Shown: positions 1 through 8,460 of the stretch, one piece after another
Numbering within the stretch: the first letter of the stretch is position 1
How the letters are laid out: every line of letters begins with the position of its first letter
DNA from: JADKAV01 sp037046735
GTDB lineage: Bacteria; Actinomycetota; Actinomycetes; S36-B12; UBA10799
Direction: 5' to 3'
Assembly (NCBI GenBank): GCA_037046735.1
Contig: JBAOHC010000027.1
Coordinates: 434,001-498,000 of the forward strand
DNA length: 64,000 bases
Notes under the pieces: model-generated
Told to the model about the DNA's origin: nothing
Database searches by the model: none
The model's input: only the letters and a program-made list of their open reading frames with translations
Made by a program: the position numbers and the translations under genes

Positions 1-1909
1 CGCCGCTGAACAGGTCGGATGCCGTGTTCATCATGGCGGCCTTGACCTGCGCGGGAGTCCAGGTGGGGTGGGCCTGCTGCACCAGCGCCGCCAGCCCTGC
101 CACGATGGGTCCAGACATCGAGGTCCCCGTCTCGGAGATGCCCTGCTGGCCGGTGCCCACAGCGGCGGAGAAGACGCTCGTGCCCACCGCGGTGATATCC
201 GGTTTCAGATTGCCCGCTGCCCGGATCCCCCGGGAGGAGGACGCGGCGACCTTGTCGACGTCCCCGGGGATGTCCTGGGCCACCGAATTCACACTCGTAC
301 CGGTGACACTCACCGGTTCACTGCTATTGAGCGCAGCGCGCACCGCGTCACCGCCGGACTTGACCATCAGCACACCAGGAATGGCCGCAACGCCGGTGAT
401 CCCGCCATCGAAGGTTTCGGCGCTGTTGGCCAGGATGTAGCCGGTGGCGCCCGCCGCGGCCAGGTTCCCGCCACGTTTGACAGACCCACACTCCAGCGCC
501 TCCTGCGTCCAGGTGACCAGTGCCACCTTGCCGGTGATCGCCGCCGCCTCGGGGCCAGTGAACGGCTCGCACGCGGTCGCATTGGTGTCCGGGGCAAGGA
601 CCACATCACCAGACAGATCGGGATCGGCTGCCCAGTCGTAGGCAAACGCGCGGGCCACCCCGAATGTGCGCGGCGTGCCATCAACGCTCATCTCCGTCCC
701 GTCGAGGATGCTCTGGGCATCCACGGAATTGGCCACCGAGATGGCTTTGACGGCGTTGGCCGGTGACCCGGCGATGTCCGTGACGTCGCCACCGTTGCCA
801 GCAGAGGCCACGACCACGACGCCAGCGTCGACTGCCGCGTTGGAGGCAACGGAATCCGCATCGTAGGCGGACCCGAAGTCGGAGCCCAGGGACATATTGA
901 TCACATCGGCGCCGTCGGATGGGTTGCCGTCGCCGTCGGGGTCGACGGCCTTGTCGATCGCTTGCGTCACTACGTCGGTGGATCCTTCGCAGCCGAACAC
1001 CTTGTAGGCGTGCAACTCTGCCCTCGGCGCCATGCCCGGACCGATCCGCAAGCCCAGGTAGTCGATGGTCGCGTCGTAGGGTCCGGAGTACGGCGCACCG
1101 CCGGTGGTCACGCCACCACCGGCCGCGATCCCAGCCACGTGAGTGCCGTGCCCGTTGCAGTCCAGCGGGTTTGGATCCGGGACCGGGATCGAACTGGGAT
1201 CCTGGCCGTCGTAGGCGTCGCCGACGAAATCGAAGCCGGTGGTCACCTTGGCCGTCACCCAACTGCCGTCGGCAATGGCTTTGGCGTCCTCAAAGGCCTG
1301 CTCAGTGCCTGGTCCCCCGAAGTCGGCGTGGGTGTAGTCCACTCCGCTGTCGATGATCGCCACTTTGATGCCGGCACCGGTCCCTGACGTCTGCCACGCC
1401 ATCGGGCCGCCCTGCAGCGCAATGGCCGACGACAGGCTGCGGGCCTTCGGCGTGATCGGATACACAGCTGCCACCCCAGGAATCGCCTCGAGCGCGTCAA
1501 GGTTCTTGGCGTGCGTCGTCACGGCCACCCCGCTGAGCACGGCATGGGTGCGGTACAGCACGGGGGTCCGGGCAGGCAGGGCCTCGATCACCTGCTCCTG
1601 AACCGCTTCGACCGTCGCCAGTTGTTCGCGAGCGGCCCGCCGGCCAGCAGCCCCCTGTCCCGCCGTCCGGTACACCTTCGCGGTCGGGAGGGTGGCGAGC
1701 TTCAACAGGTATGCCTGGCGCCGATTGCCCGTTGCACCGCGCGGGGCATCGATGGAATGCCCAGCCGCTGAGGCCGGTAGGTCCGCCGGACCAAGCGGCA
1801 AGGGGCTCGGAGTGGGCGCGGCACCCGCCGGGCCGGAGAGTCCCGACCACGCCAGACCCATGACCAGTGCTACGGCGCAGGCACGCCACATCGACGAACT
1901 CTTGATCAT
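1..1909 (-). CDS. Secreted S8 family (subtilisin-type) serine protease, C-terminus off the left edge
   Basis: Partial gene; about 636 codons are visible and the C-terminus lies outside the window. The ATG at 1909 is chosen because it follows a GGGAGGGG ribosome site and gives a good signal peptide (MIKSSSMWRACAVALVMGLA, cleavage near GPAGA). After it comes an I9-like inhibitor propeptide (about residues 60-150), then the subtilase triad: Asp187 in DSGVDYTHADFGG, His254 in HGTHVAG and Ser599 in GTSMSGPIVAG, all in one frame. The long gap between His and Ser contains a PA-like insert (about residues 390-500). Known for the family: an autoprocessed extracellular endopeptidase. It lies 49 bases downstream of ribH on the same strand but is probably transcribed separately. 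The family is certain; the substrate is unknown. Confidence 0.93.
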   Translation of the reverse strand, partial: MIKSSSMWRACAVALVMGLAWSGLSGPAGAAPTPSPLPLGPADLPASAAGHSIDAPRGATGNRRQAYLLKLATLPTAKVYRTAGQGAAGRRAAREQLATVEAVQEQVIEALPARTPVLYRTHAVLSGVAVTTHAKNLDALEAIPGVAAVYPITPKARSLSSAIALQGGPMAWQTSGTGAGIKVAIIDSGVDYTHADFGGPGTEQAFEDAKAIADGSWVTAKVTTGFDFVGDAYDGQDPSSIPVPDPNPLDCNGHGTHVAGIAAGGGVTTGGAPYSGPYDATIDYLGLRIGPGMAPRAELHAYKVFGCEGSTDVVTQAIDKAVDPDGDGNPSDGADVINMSLGSDFGSAYDADSVASNAAVDAGVVVVASAGNGGDVTDIAGSPANAVKAISVANSVDAQSILDGTEMSVDGTPRTFGVARAFAYDWAADPDLSGDVVLAPDTNATACEPFTGPEAAAITGKVALVTWTQEALECGSVKRGGNLAAAGATGYILANSAETFDGGITGVAAIPGVLMVKSGGDAVRAALNSSEPVSVTGTSVNSVAQDIPGDVDKVAASSSRGIRAAGNLKPDITAVGTSVFSAAVGTGQQGISETGTSMSGPIVAGLAALVQQAHPTWTPAQVKAAMMNTASDLFSG

Positions 1910-1958
1910 CGAGAACCCCTCCCGGTACGACCAATGTCACCTCGAGCCTAGACCCGGC

Positions 1959-2435
1959 CTACGACATGGCGGCAAGGCCTTTGAGAATCACCCAGGTCTC
2001 GACGGCCGCCGACGCCGCCTCTCGTCCTTTGTCCTCACTCGACCCCGGAAGCCCGGCCCGGTCAAGGGCTTGCTCTGCTGTGTCACACGTGAGAATGCCG
2101 AAACCAATGGGGGTACCGGTGTCGAGTGCCACCCGTCCCAGACCGTCGGTCACCGCCGACGACACGTACTCGAAATGGGGTGTTCCGCCGCGGATGATCA
2201 CCCCGAGGGCGACCACGACGTCGTACTGCGCGGCCAGACGCTGGGCGACCACCGGAAGTTCGAACGAACCTGGCACCCGAAGCTCAGTGACGGTCGCCCC
2301 GACTTCGGCGAGGTACACACGGGCCCCGTTGAGCAGCCCGTCCATCACCTGGTCATGCCAGCTTGCGGCCACCACGGCGACTCGCACTCCGACCGCCGAG
2401 ATCTGCGTCGGGGCAGCCCTGCCTTCACCGCTCAT
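1959..2435 (-). CDS. ribH: 6,7-dimethyl-8-ribityllumazine synthase
   Basis: Condenses 5-amino-6-ribitylaminouracil with 3,4-dihydroxy-2-butanone 4-phosphate, the penultimate step of riboflavin synthesis; forms cytosolic oligomers. The 158-residue product has the family's usual length. It carries VPGSFELP (residues 54-61) and the substrate-binding GVIIRGGTPHFEYV stretch with the expected catalytic His87. The start overlaps the ribBA stop by four bases, so it is translationally coupled as the last gene of the ribE-ribBA-ribH operon. Confidence 0.97.
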   Translation of the reverse strand: MSGEGRAAPTQISAVGVRVAVVAASWHDQVMDGLLNGARVYLAEVGATVTELRVPGSFELPVVAQRLAAQYDVVVALGVIIRGGTPHFEYVSSAVTDGLGRVALDTGTPIGFGILTCDTAEQALDRAGLPGSSEDKGREAASAAVETWVILKGLAAMS

Positions 2436-3640
2436 GCCTGCTCCTCCAGCTCATGCCCCATTAGGGCGGCCTTGGTCGACAAATAGCGCTCGTTGTGGGG
2501 GTTGGACTTGATCTGCAAGGGCACTCGCTCCTTGATGTGAATGCCGAAGCCGTCCAAACCGGCGCGCTTGGCCGGGTTGTTGGTCAGCAGGCGCATGGAG
2601 GTCACGCCGAGGTCGGCCAAGATCTGCGCGCCCGTCCCGTAGTCCCGGGCGTCCGCAGGCAGGCCCAGCGCCAGATTCGCCTCGATGGTGTCCGCGCCGG
2701 AATCCTGCAGTTCGTAGGCCTGCAACTTGCTGAGCAGGCCGATCCCCCGGCCCTCGTGTCCCTTGACGTACAGGATGATTCCACGACCCTCATCGACCAC
2801 GGCCTGCATCGCGGCATGTAGCTGCGGCCCACAGTCGCAGCGCAGCGAGCCGAAGACATCACCGGTAAGGCACTCGGAATGGACGCGGACCAGGAGATCG
2901 CGTCCGTCCCCTATGTCCCCCATGACCAAGGCGAGGTGCTCGGTCGGTTCCACCAGGCTGCGGTATCCGATCGCCCGGAAGTCGCCGTACTCGGTGGGGA
3001 TGACAGTCTCGGCCATCCGCTCGATCTGTTTGCTCGTGTGCCGGATGTGCGAGATGAGGTCGGCGATCGAGATCATGAGCAGGCCGTGCTCGTCGGCGAA
3101 GGTCCGGCACTGCGGCGCGCGCATCATCGACCCGTCGTCATTGACCAGTTCACAGATCGCGCCGGCTGGCGTCAGGCCGGCAAGCCGTGCCAGATCAACA
3201 CTGGCCTCGGTGTGTCCGGCCCGCTGCAGAACTCCGCCCGGCACCGCCCGCAGCGGGAACACATGGCCGGGCCGGGTGATCTCCCACGGTTCGGTCGCAG
3301 AATCAACAACGACCTTGATGGTGCGAGCACGGTCGGCCGCGGAGATGCCCGTCGAGATGCCATCGCGGGCGTCCACGCTCACCGAGTACGCGGTTCCCTT
3401 GCGGTCCTCGTTGACCGCGGTCATCGGGGGCAACAGCAGCCGGTCGAGATCCTCGCCGAGCATGGGCACGCAGATGACCCCGGAGGTGTGCCGGATCATG
3501 AACCCGACCAGTTCCGGGGTCGCCTTCGACGCTGCGAAAACCAGATCACCTTCGTTCTCGCGGTCCTCGTCGTCCACGACGACCACCGGCTTGCCATCGC
3601 GGATCGCGGCGATGGCATCAGGTATGGAATCGAACCTCAT
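2432..3640 (-). CDS. ribBA: Bifunctional 3,4-dihydroxy-2-butanone 4-phosphate synthase / GTP cyclohydrolase II
   Basis: Supplies both precursors of riboflavin: the N-terminal domain (about 1-205) makes dihydroxybutanone phosphate from ribulose 5-phosphate and the C-terminal domain (about 207-402) opens GTP. The acidic metal site DDEDRENEGDL sits at residues 23-33. The zinc cysteines of cyclohydrolase II are Cys257, Cys268 and Cys270 (SECLTGDVFGSLRCDCG), and GHEGRGIGL follows. The frame stays open upstream, but the ATG at 3640 gives the canonical MRFDSIPDAI start and overlaps the ribE stop by four bases. The product is 402 residues, normal for the fusion. Confidence 0.96.
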   Translation of the reverse strand: MRFDSIPDAIAAIRDGKPVVVVDDEDRENEGDLVFAASKATPELVGFMIRHTSGVICVPMLGEDLDRLLLPPMTAVNEDRKGTAYSVSVDARDGISTGISAADRARTIKVVVDSATEPWEITRPGHVFPLRAVPGGVLQRAGHTEASVDLARLAGLTPAGAICELVNDDGSMMRAPQCRTFADEHGLLMISIADLISHIRHTSKQIERMAETVIPTEYGDFRAIGYRSLVEPTEHLALVMGDIGDGRDLLVRVHSECLTGDVFGSLRCDCGPQLHAAMQAVVDEGRGIILYVKGHEGRGIGLLSKLQAYELQDSGADTIEANLALGLPADARDYGTGAQILADLGVTSMRLLTNNPAKRAGLDGFGIHIKERVPLQIKSNPHNERYLSTKAALMGHELEEQA

Positions 3641-4230
3641 CGGTAGCCTCCCAGCAACGACTCGACGTATTTGCCGATCACGTCCACCTCTACATTGAGA
3701 CGGTCTCCGACCCCGACAGCACCGAGCGTGGTGGCCTGCAGGGTCTCGGGGATCAGACTCACCTCTGCCCCCGTGCCGGTCGTGCGCGAGACCGTCAGCG
3801 ACACCCCGTCCAAGCAGATGGATCCTTGGGCTACGACATATCTGCGCAGGTGTTCGGGCAGCTCGAATCCGACGACATCCCAATCCGGCTCACGCCGGTG
3901 GGTGCTGACCGGCGCCACACCGTCGACGTGACCTTGCACGAGATGCCCGCCCAAGCGATCGCCGAGCCGCATCGCCCGCTCGAGATTCACACGACGACCC
4001 GGGGTGACATCGGAGAGGCTGCTCAGGGCCAGCGTCTGGGCCATCACATCCACCCTGAACCAGTCGTCGACCGCTTGCACCACCGTGAGACACACCCCAC
4101 TGGTGGCGATGCTCTCACCATGTTCGTAGGGGCTGTCCCAGGCAGAGTCGGGGACGATGACAAGGCGCGTGGTATCTCCGGCATCGACATCTCGCACCGT
4201 GCCCATCTGCTGGACCAGGCCTGTGAACAC
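3637..4230 (-). CDS. ribE: Riboflavin synthase alpha subunit
   Basis: Dismutates two lumazines to riboflavin and the pyrimidine that RibH reuses. The 197-residue protein starts with the family hallmark MFTGLV and contains two lumazine-binding barrel repeats, the second beginning near residue 98 (HLVQGHVDG). It is the first gene after the FMN riboswitch, with only about 55 bases between the aptamer and the start codon, so control is probably by sequestering this ribosome site or by early termination. No ribD lies between the riboswitch and this gene. Confidence 0.96.
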   Translation of the reverse strand: MFTGLVQQMGTVRDVDAGDTTRLVIVPDSAWDSPYEHGESIATSGVCLTVVQAVDDWFRVDVMAQTLALSSLSDVTPGRRVNLERAMRLGDRLGGHLVQGHVDGVAPVSTHRREPDWDVVGFELPEHLRRYVVAQGSICLDGVSLTVSRTTGTGAEVSLIPETLQATTLGAVGVGDRLNVEVDVIGKYVESLLGGYR

Positions 4231-4285
4231 CGCCTACCTCCTCCTTGACCCCATGGGAGGCGGACGGCACAGCGAGGCACCGACG

Positions 4286-4393
4286 TCTCCTCCCATCCGG
4301 ACTTTCACCGTCGGCCCCGGAGTTCCACCGGATCCACCGCTCGCGCGGGTCGCGGGCTCTCACCGCCGGCTCGGAGTTTCACCGACCCTGGAA
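4286..4393 (-). promoter_or_regulatory. FMN riboswitch (RFN element)
   Basis: Read on the minus strand, the segment carries the strongly conserved RFN blocks in order: AGGGTCGGTGAAACTCCGA, GCCGGCGGTGAGAGCCCGCGA, the GGTGGATCCGGTG arm, and the closing GTGAAAGTCCGGATGGGAG. These form the six-arm aptamer that binds flavin mononucleotide. It lies directly in front of ribE-ribBA-ribH and should repress them when FMN is plentiful. The expression platform must lie in the roughly 55 bases before ribE. Confidence 0.95.
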
Positions 4394-4452
4394 ACGCTTG
4401 TGACCATGGTGTCACACCCGCGTCGAATCCCCCACGCAGACGGGTCTGCGGG

Positions 4453-4764
4453 CGAGCTGAGGGCATCAAGGCGCTGAACCTACCCAAGGCCATCGCGGAC
4501 AGCGGTCAGACCAGAATCGTGCGGGTGCCGGTGCGCACCAACGCGAATCAGAACGCCACCGTGCGGGTGACAGGCACGCCTATCGCCGCTCAGGCCACCG
4601 GCGAGGTTCGTACCTTCCGCACCTTCCGGCGTGACGGCGCGCTGTGGGTGGATCTCAGCGGCACCCAGGCGACCCGAGTCACGGTGCGCATCCGCGCACC
4701 CAGAACCACGACGTACCAGCCGTACCGGATGGTCAAGGTCTATCGCACGAGAACAGCCGGCTGA
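4453..4764 (+). pseudogene. C-terminal domain fragment related to the neighbouring secreted protein
   Basis: An open frame that can start at GTG 4519 (81 codons) but whose recognisable similarity begins about 20 codons earlier, near LNLPKAIADSG, without a convincing start. Motif by motif it resembles the last 90 residues of the secreted protein at 4856-5812: VRTNANQNATV against VRTNAGQVATA, and a closing VRIRAPRTTTYQPYRMV against VRLTVSAPPTGTYGEYLV. The fragment has no signal peptide. It is probably the 3' remnant of a second gene copy cut away next to the riboswitch; a short expressed protein starting at 4519 is less likely. Confidence 0.5.
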
Positions 4765-4855
4765 CACGCACGCAGGGCTGGGCTGACGCAGGTGGTCCGC
4801 GGTCCAGCCCTGCACTGGGCCCTGAGGGACGGCGCGCGCATGGTTTGCTGGTGGT

Positions 4856-5812
4856 GTGAGACGTCTGCTTACCCTGCTGACCGCCGCGCTGCTGACCCCG
4901 GTGCCAGCGGCCGTCGCCGCCGACAGCCATCCCGCCAGAGTTGACCTGCCGGCCTGCGGCCAGGACAGCCCTCTGTCCGAGTCCCGCGTCCTCGACTGCA
5001 CCTACATCGCGCTGGCCGCCAAGGACGGCGGCACGGTGTACGCCCACCTGACGGCGCCGGGCGCGGTCACCTGGCGGGGCACTGAGACGGCAGGATCCTT
5101 GACGTTCCCCGCCACGACACAGTCCTGGCCCGTCATGTCACTGTTCAATGGACTGGGTAGCGGCCGGATCACGCCGACCACAGCGACCGGCACCGTGACT
5201 GAGGTCGGGCAGATGGCGCTGCAGCTGACCTTTGACATCCGGATCTCCGCTCTGGGCCAGCAGTGCATGGCCCGTGGCACGGTCAGCACCTCCTCGACTG
5301 GGGTGGACGCCGTCGGAGGTGGCCAAGGCAAGGACCGGGACCCCGCGACGGGTCGTTTCGCGCTCGCCGGGACGTCCGCGGGGGCACCCGAACTCAGCGG
5401 CAGTGCCTGTGCCCAAGCTGCGGAGTACGTCGATCTCAGCAAGGGGGTCGGCATCTACCTCGAAGGCGCGCTCACCGTCTCGGATACCGCCTCGGGGGGC
5501 GCCACCGGTGCCCAGACGGCGGTGCTGCGGACACCGGCAGCCATCCGGAGCAAAGGCAAGACGGTCCTGCTGCCCCGCGCCGTCAGGACCAACGCCGGGC
5601 AGGTGGCCACCGCGTCGGTGAGCTGGTCACCTCGCAAGGCGGCCAACGGCTCGCAGCGGCGCTACGCCACGCTGACAGCGGGCAAGGGCGGCAAACTGCT
5701 GCTCACCACAACCGGCAAGGCGAAACGGCTCTACGTCCGCCTCACCGTCTCGGCGCCCCCGACCGGCACCTATGGGGAGTACCTGGTGACCCGTCGCTGG
5801 GTCGTGCGCTGA
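4856..5812 (+). CDS. Secreted protein of unknown function
   Basis: Unrecognised family, 318 residues. GTG 4856 opens a clean signal peptide (MRRLLTLLTAALLTPVPAAV, cleavage after about residue 22). The mature part is rich in Thr, Ala and Gly. A central region of about residues 25-205 contains four or more cysteines that could form disulfides. The C-terminal region of about 90 residues (starting near AAIRSKGKTVLLPR) is a probable beta-sandwich also found as the fragment at 4453-4764. It has no membrane anchor or sorting signal and is probably released or loosely cell-associated. The GH1 gene starts 50 bases downstream on the same strand. Confidence 0.8.
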   Translation: MRRLLTLLTAALLTPVPAAVAADSHPARVDLPACGQDSPLSESRVLDCTYIALAAKDGGTVYAHLTAPGAVTWRGTETAGSLTFPATTQSWPVMSLFNGLGSGRITPTTATGTVTEVGQMALQLTFDIRISALGQQCMARGTVSTSSTGVDAVGGGQGKDRDPATGRFALAGTSAGAPELSGSACAQAAEYVDLSKGVGIYLEGALTVSDTASGGATGAQTAVLRTPAAIRSKGKTVLLPRAVRTNAGQVATASVSWSPRKAANGSQRRYATLTAGKGGKLLLTTTGKAKRLYVRLTVSAPPTGTYGEYLVTRRWVVR

Positions 5813-5862
5813 CGCCGCCGCCGGATCGACAACCTGATCGCGGATGCGCCAGATTTGAACCC

Positions 5863-7209
5863 ATGAGCCTCGCCGAATTCGGAGCCGACTTCACCTGGGG
5901 AGTTGCGACCGCCGCCTACCAGATCGAGGGATCTCCGCACGCCGACGGGAAAGGGCCGTCGATCTGGGACACGTTCAGCCATAGACCCGGGGTGATCGCC
6001 GACGGAACGAACGGTGACGTCGCTACCGACTCCTACCGGCGATTCCCCGAAGACGTGGCGCTGGTCTACTCCATGGGCTTCGACGCGTACCGCTTCTCCC
6101 TGTCCTGGCCGCGGGTCCAGCCCGACGGAACGGGTCTGAACCAGAAGGGTCTGGACCACTACAAGCGGCTCATCGACTCCTGTCTGGGCGCTGGGATCGA
6201 GCCGTGGATCACCCTGTACCACTGGGATCTGCCGCAGGCCCTGGAGGACAAGGGGGGCTGGACCAACCGCGACATCGTAGAGATCTTCGCTGAGTACGCC
6301 CAGATCGTCGGGGAGACCTTCGGCGACCGGGTCCGCAACTGGATGGTGTTCAACGAGCCGCTCTCGTTCACGATGCTGGGGTACATGCTCGGTGCCCATG
6401 CACCTGGCCGGCGCGGCCTCAACAACTTCTTCCCGGCGATCCACCACGTGAATCTCGCGACCGCCGAGGGGGCGCGCGCTCTGCGAGCCAGCGCAACCAA
6501 CCCGGTGGTCGGCACTACGCAGTACCTGTCTCCCACCCTGGGGTCGGGTCCCGGACCGAACCTGGCCCAGCGGGCGGAGCGGGCCGCGAACGCGATGCTC
6601 AATCGGACCTTCCTGGAGCCGGGTCTCGGGATGGGCTATCCCGTGGATGACGCGCCCATTCTGCGGATGATGCGCCGCTACATCCGCGACGGCGACATCG
6701 AGCGCTGCGAGATCGATCTCGACTTCCTGGGCGTCCAGTACTACACGCGCCTGCGGGCGCCGTTCCGACCGATTCCCGGCCTCTGGACGATTCCCGGGTT
6801 CGGCGACGACCCGGACCTGGAGAAGACGTCGATGGGCTGGGAGATCCGACCCGAGGGTCTGGGCATGGTGCTGGACATGGTCCATGCCTACGGCCGGTAT
6901 CCCCGCATCGTGGTCACCGAGGGAGGGGCGTCCTTCGATGATCCCTTCGAGGCAGGCACGGTCCACGACAACCGGCGCATCGCCTACTACGAGTCGCACC
7001 TCGCGCAGGTGCGTGCCGCCCAGCAGCGAGGCGTGCAGGTCGACGGGTACTTCTGCTGGTCGCTGCTGGACAACTTCGAGTGGGCCGCCGGGTACGAGCC
7101 GCGGTTCGGGCTGGTGTATGTGGACTACGAGACCCAGCGCCGCTATATCAAGGACTCCGGGTACTGGTTCGCCGGGCAGTTGGGCGGGGTGGCAAATCCA
7201 CCGCGGTGA
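5863..7209 (+). CDS. GH1 family beta-glycosidase (beta-glucosidase-like)
   Basis: Retaining (beta/alpha)8 glycosidase of 448 residues, the normal length for GH1, with no signal peptide and so cytosolic. The ATG at 5863 gives the typical N-terminus ending in FTWGVATAAYQIEG. The acid/base is Glu165 in FNEP. The nucleophile is Glu353 in VTEGG, where most family members have TENG. YHWDLPQAL, the subsite loops and the C-terminal WSLLDNFEWAAGY are all present. The frame is open far upstream of this ATG but encodes nothing family-like there. It likely hydrolyses short beta-glucosides; exact specificity cannot be read. Confidence 0.93.
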   Translation: MSLAEFGADFTWGVATAAYQIEGSPHADGKGPSIWDTFSHRPGVIADGTNGDVATDSYRRFPEDVALVYSMGFDAYRFSLSWPRVQPDGTGLNQKGLDHYKRLIDSCLGAGIEPWITLYHWDLPQALEDKGGWTNRDIVEIFAEYAQIVGETFGDRVRNWMVFNEPLSFTMLGYMLGAHAPGRRGLNNFFPAIHHVNLATAEGARALRASATNPVVGTTQYLSPTLGSGPGPNLAQRAERAANAMLNRTFLEPGLGMGYPVDDAPILRMMRRYIRDGDIERCEIDLDFLGVQYYTRLRAPFRPIPGLWTIPGFGDDPDLEKTSMGWEIRPEGLGMVLDMVHAYGRYPRIVVTEGGASFDDPFEAGTVHDNRRIAYYESHLAQVRAAQQRGVQVDGYFCWSLLDNFEWAAGYEPRFGLVYVDYETQRRYIKDSGYWFAGQLGGVANPPR

Positions 7210-7227
7210 GCCGCGTAGCCTTGCCCA

Positions 7228-8055
7228 GTGAGGATGGCGAATCGCCCCTGGCTGATCGCCGGACTGGTCCTGCTGGTGGGCTGCTCCTCCGGCGACTCCA
7301 GCGGTAGCGCCGCGCAGCCGCCGGACTGGACGACCGGACAGTGGCAGCGCGTCTGCAAGTATGACCGCGAGATGGTGCCCGAACTCAGCGGGCTTGTGGC
7401 GTCCGCGCGCCATCCAGGCGTCCTGTGGGCCCTCAGCGACAGTGGCAACGCACCCGTGCTCGTCGCGCTGGATGCCGCGACGTGCCGCGTGCGGGGCCTG
7501 GCCACGGTCCCGGCGGCCAACACGGACTGGGAGGGCCTGGCGGCCGGCGCTCGCAAGGGGAAACCCGTGCTTTTCATCAGTGACACGGGAAATAATCTGC
7601 GCGACCGCGGCGAGGTAGCGATCATCGAAGTCTCCGAACCGGCGCTGGGCACCACGACTACTACGGCGAAGGTGCGTCCGTTCTCGATGCCCGACGGGCC
7701 GGTCGACATCGAGGGCATCATGGCGCGAGGACAGCGGGTGTGGGTGGTGACCAAGCAGTTCTCAGGATCGGTCTACCGGGTGAATCTGCGCAGTGGCACG
7801 GCGCGCGAGGTCGGCGCTGCGCCAACATTTGCCACCGATGCGGCGCTGTCGCCCACCTCGGACATCTACGCCATCCGCGACTACCCGAGCATCTCGATGT
7901 ACCGCGGGCTGCCACCGGGCGACCGCTTGGGCCGATCCACCCCACCCCAACAACCGCAGGCGGAGGCGGTCGCGTTCAGCGCGGACGGTGCCTGGTTGTA
8001 CACGGCCTCCGAACAAGATGATCGCCTGCTGCGGGCCGCTGTGGTGCTGAAGTAA
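7228..8055 (+). CDS. Lipoprotein with probable beta-propeller fold
   Basis: 275 residues starting at GTG 7228 (ATG 7234 is an alternative). The N-terminus has positive residues, a hydrophobic stretch and the lipobox LLVGC, so it is probably lipidated and anchored outside the membrane. The mature part has short repeated blocks such as LWALSDSG, LFISDTGNN, VWVVTKQF and LYTASEQDD, spaced as in blades of a propeller or strictosidine-synthase-like fold. SDTGNNLRDR resembles bacterial secreted propellers of unknown function. It has no catalytic motif I can name. Confidence 0.75.
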   Translation: MRMANRPWLIAGLVLLVGCSSGDSSGSAAQPPDWTTGQWQRVCKYDREMVPELSGLVASARHPGVLWALSDSGNAPVLVALDAATCRVRGLATVPAANTDWEGLAAGARKGKPVLFISDTGNNLRDRGEVAIIEVSEPALGTTTTTAKVRPFSMPDGPVDIEGIMARGQRVWVVTKQFSGSVYRVNLRSGTAREVGAAPTFATDAALSPTSDIYAIRDYPSISMYRGLPPGDRLGRSTPPQQPQAEAVAFSADGAWLYTASEQDDRLLRAAVVLK

Positions 8056-8151
8056 TCACGGGCAAGCGGACAAGGCGCGTCGGGAGGTCACAGCGGCTGA
8101 CCTACCATCGTCCACGGTTGGCGGCGCCCCCGCACCACTCGGGGAACTAGC

Positions 8152-8460
8152 ATGGGGGCAGTGCGCACCATCCGAGTACAAGACCTCGCCGAGACCCCGG
8201 ACGCCTACATCGTGGATGTCCGGGAGGTTGTGGAGTACCGCAATGGCCACCTGCCAGGATCGCGGAACTTGCCCATGTCGGTGCTGCCGGTGCGTTATGC
8301 GGAGTTGCCCGTCGATCGCCCGGTCTATTTGGTGTGCGAGGTGGGCGCGCGCAGCGGGCAGGCCACCCAGGCCCTCGAGGCAGGCGGCTGGGACGTCGTG
8401 AACGTGCTCGGGGGAACGCAGGCCTGGATCAACGCCGGATACCCCTTGGAGATGCCATGA
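8152..8460 (+). CDS. Single-domain rhodanese (sulfurtransferase)
   Basis: 102 residues, a complete single rhodanese domain. It has VDVREVVEYRNGHLPGSRNLP and the active-site loop CEVGARSG with persulfide-carrying Cys62 (C-x4-R pattern). It is cytosolic. The stop codon overlaps the start of the CoA-disulfide reductase by four bases (ATGA), so the pair is one operon. It probably moves sulfane sulfur in concert with the reductase-rhodanese fusion. Confidence 0.9.
   Translation: MGAVRTIRVQDLAETPDAYIVDVREVVEYRNGHLPGSRNLPMSVLPVRYAELPVDRPVYLVCEVGARSGQATQALEAGGWDVVNVLGGTQAWINAGYPLEMP

Noticed and set aside
5770..7413. A long open frame on the minus strand opposite the GH1 gene
   Set aside because: It mirrors the GH1 codons, has no recognisable domain and runs through several gene boundaries; a GC-rich shadow.
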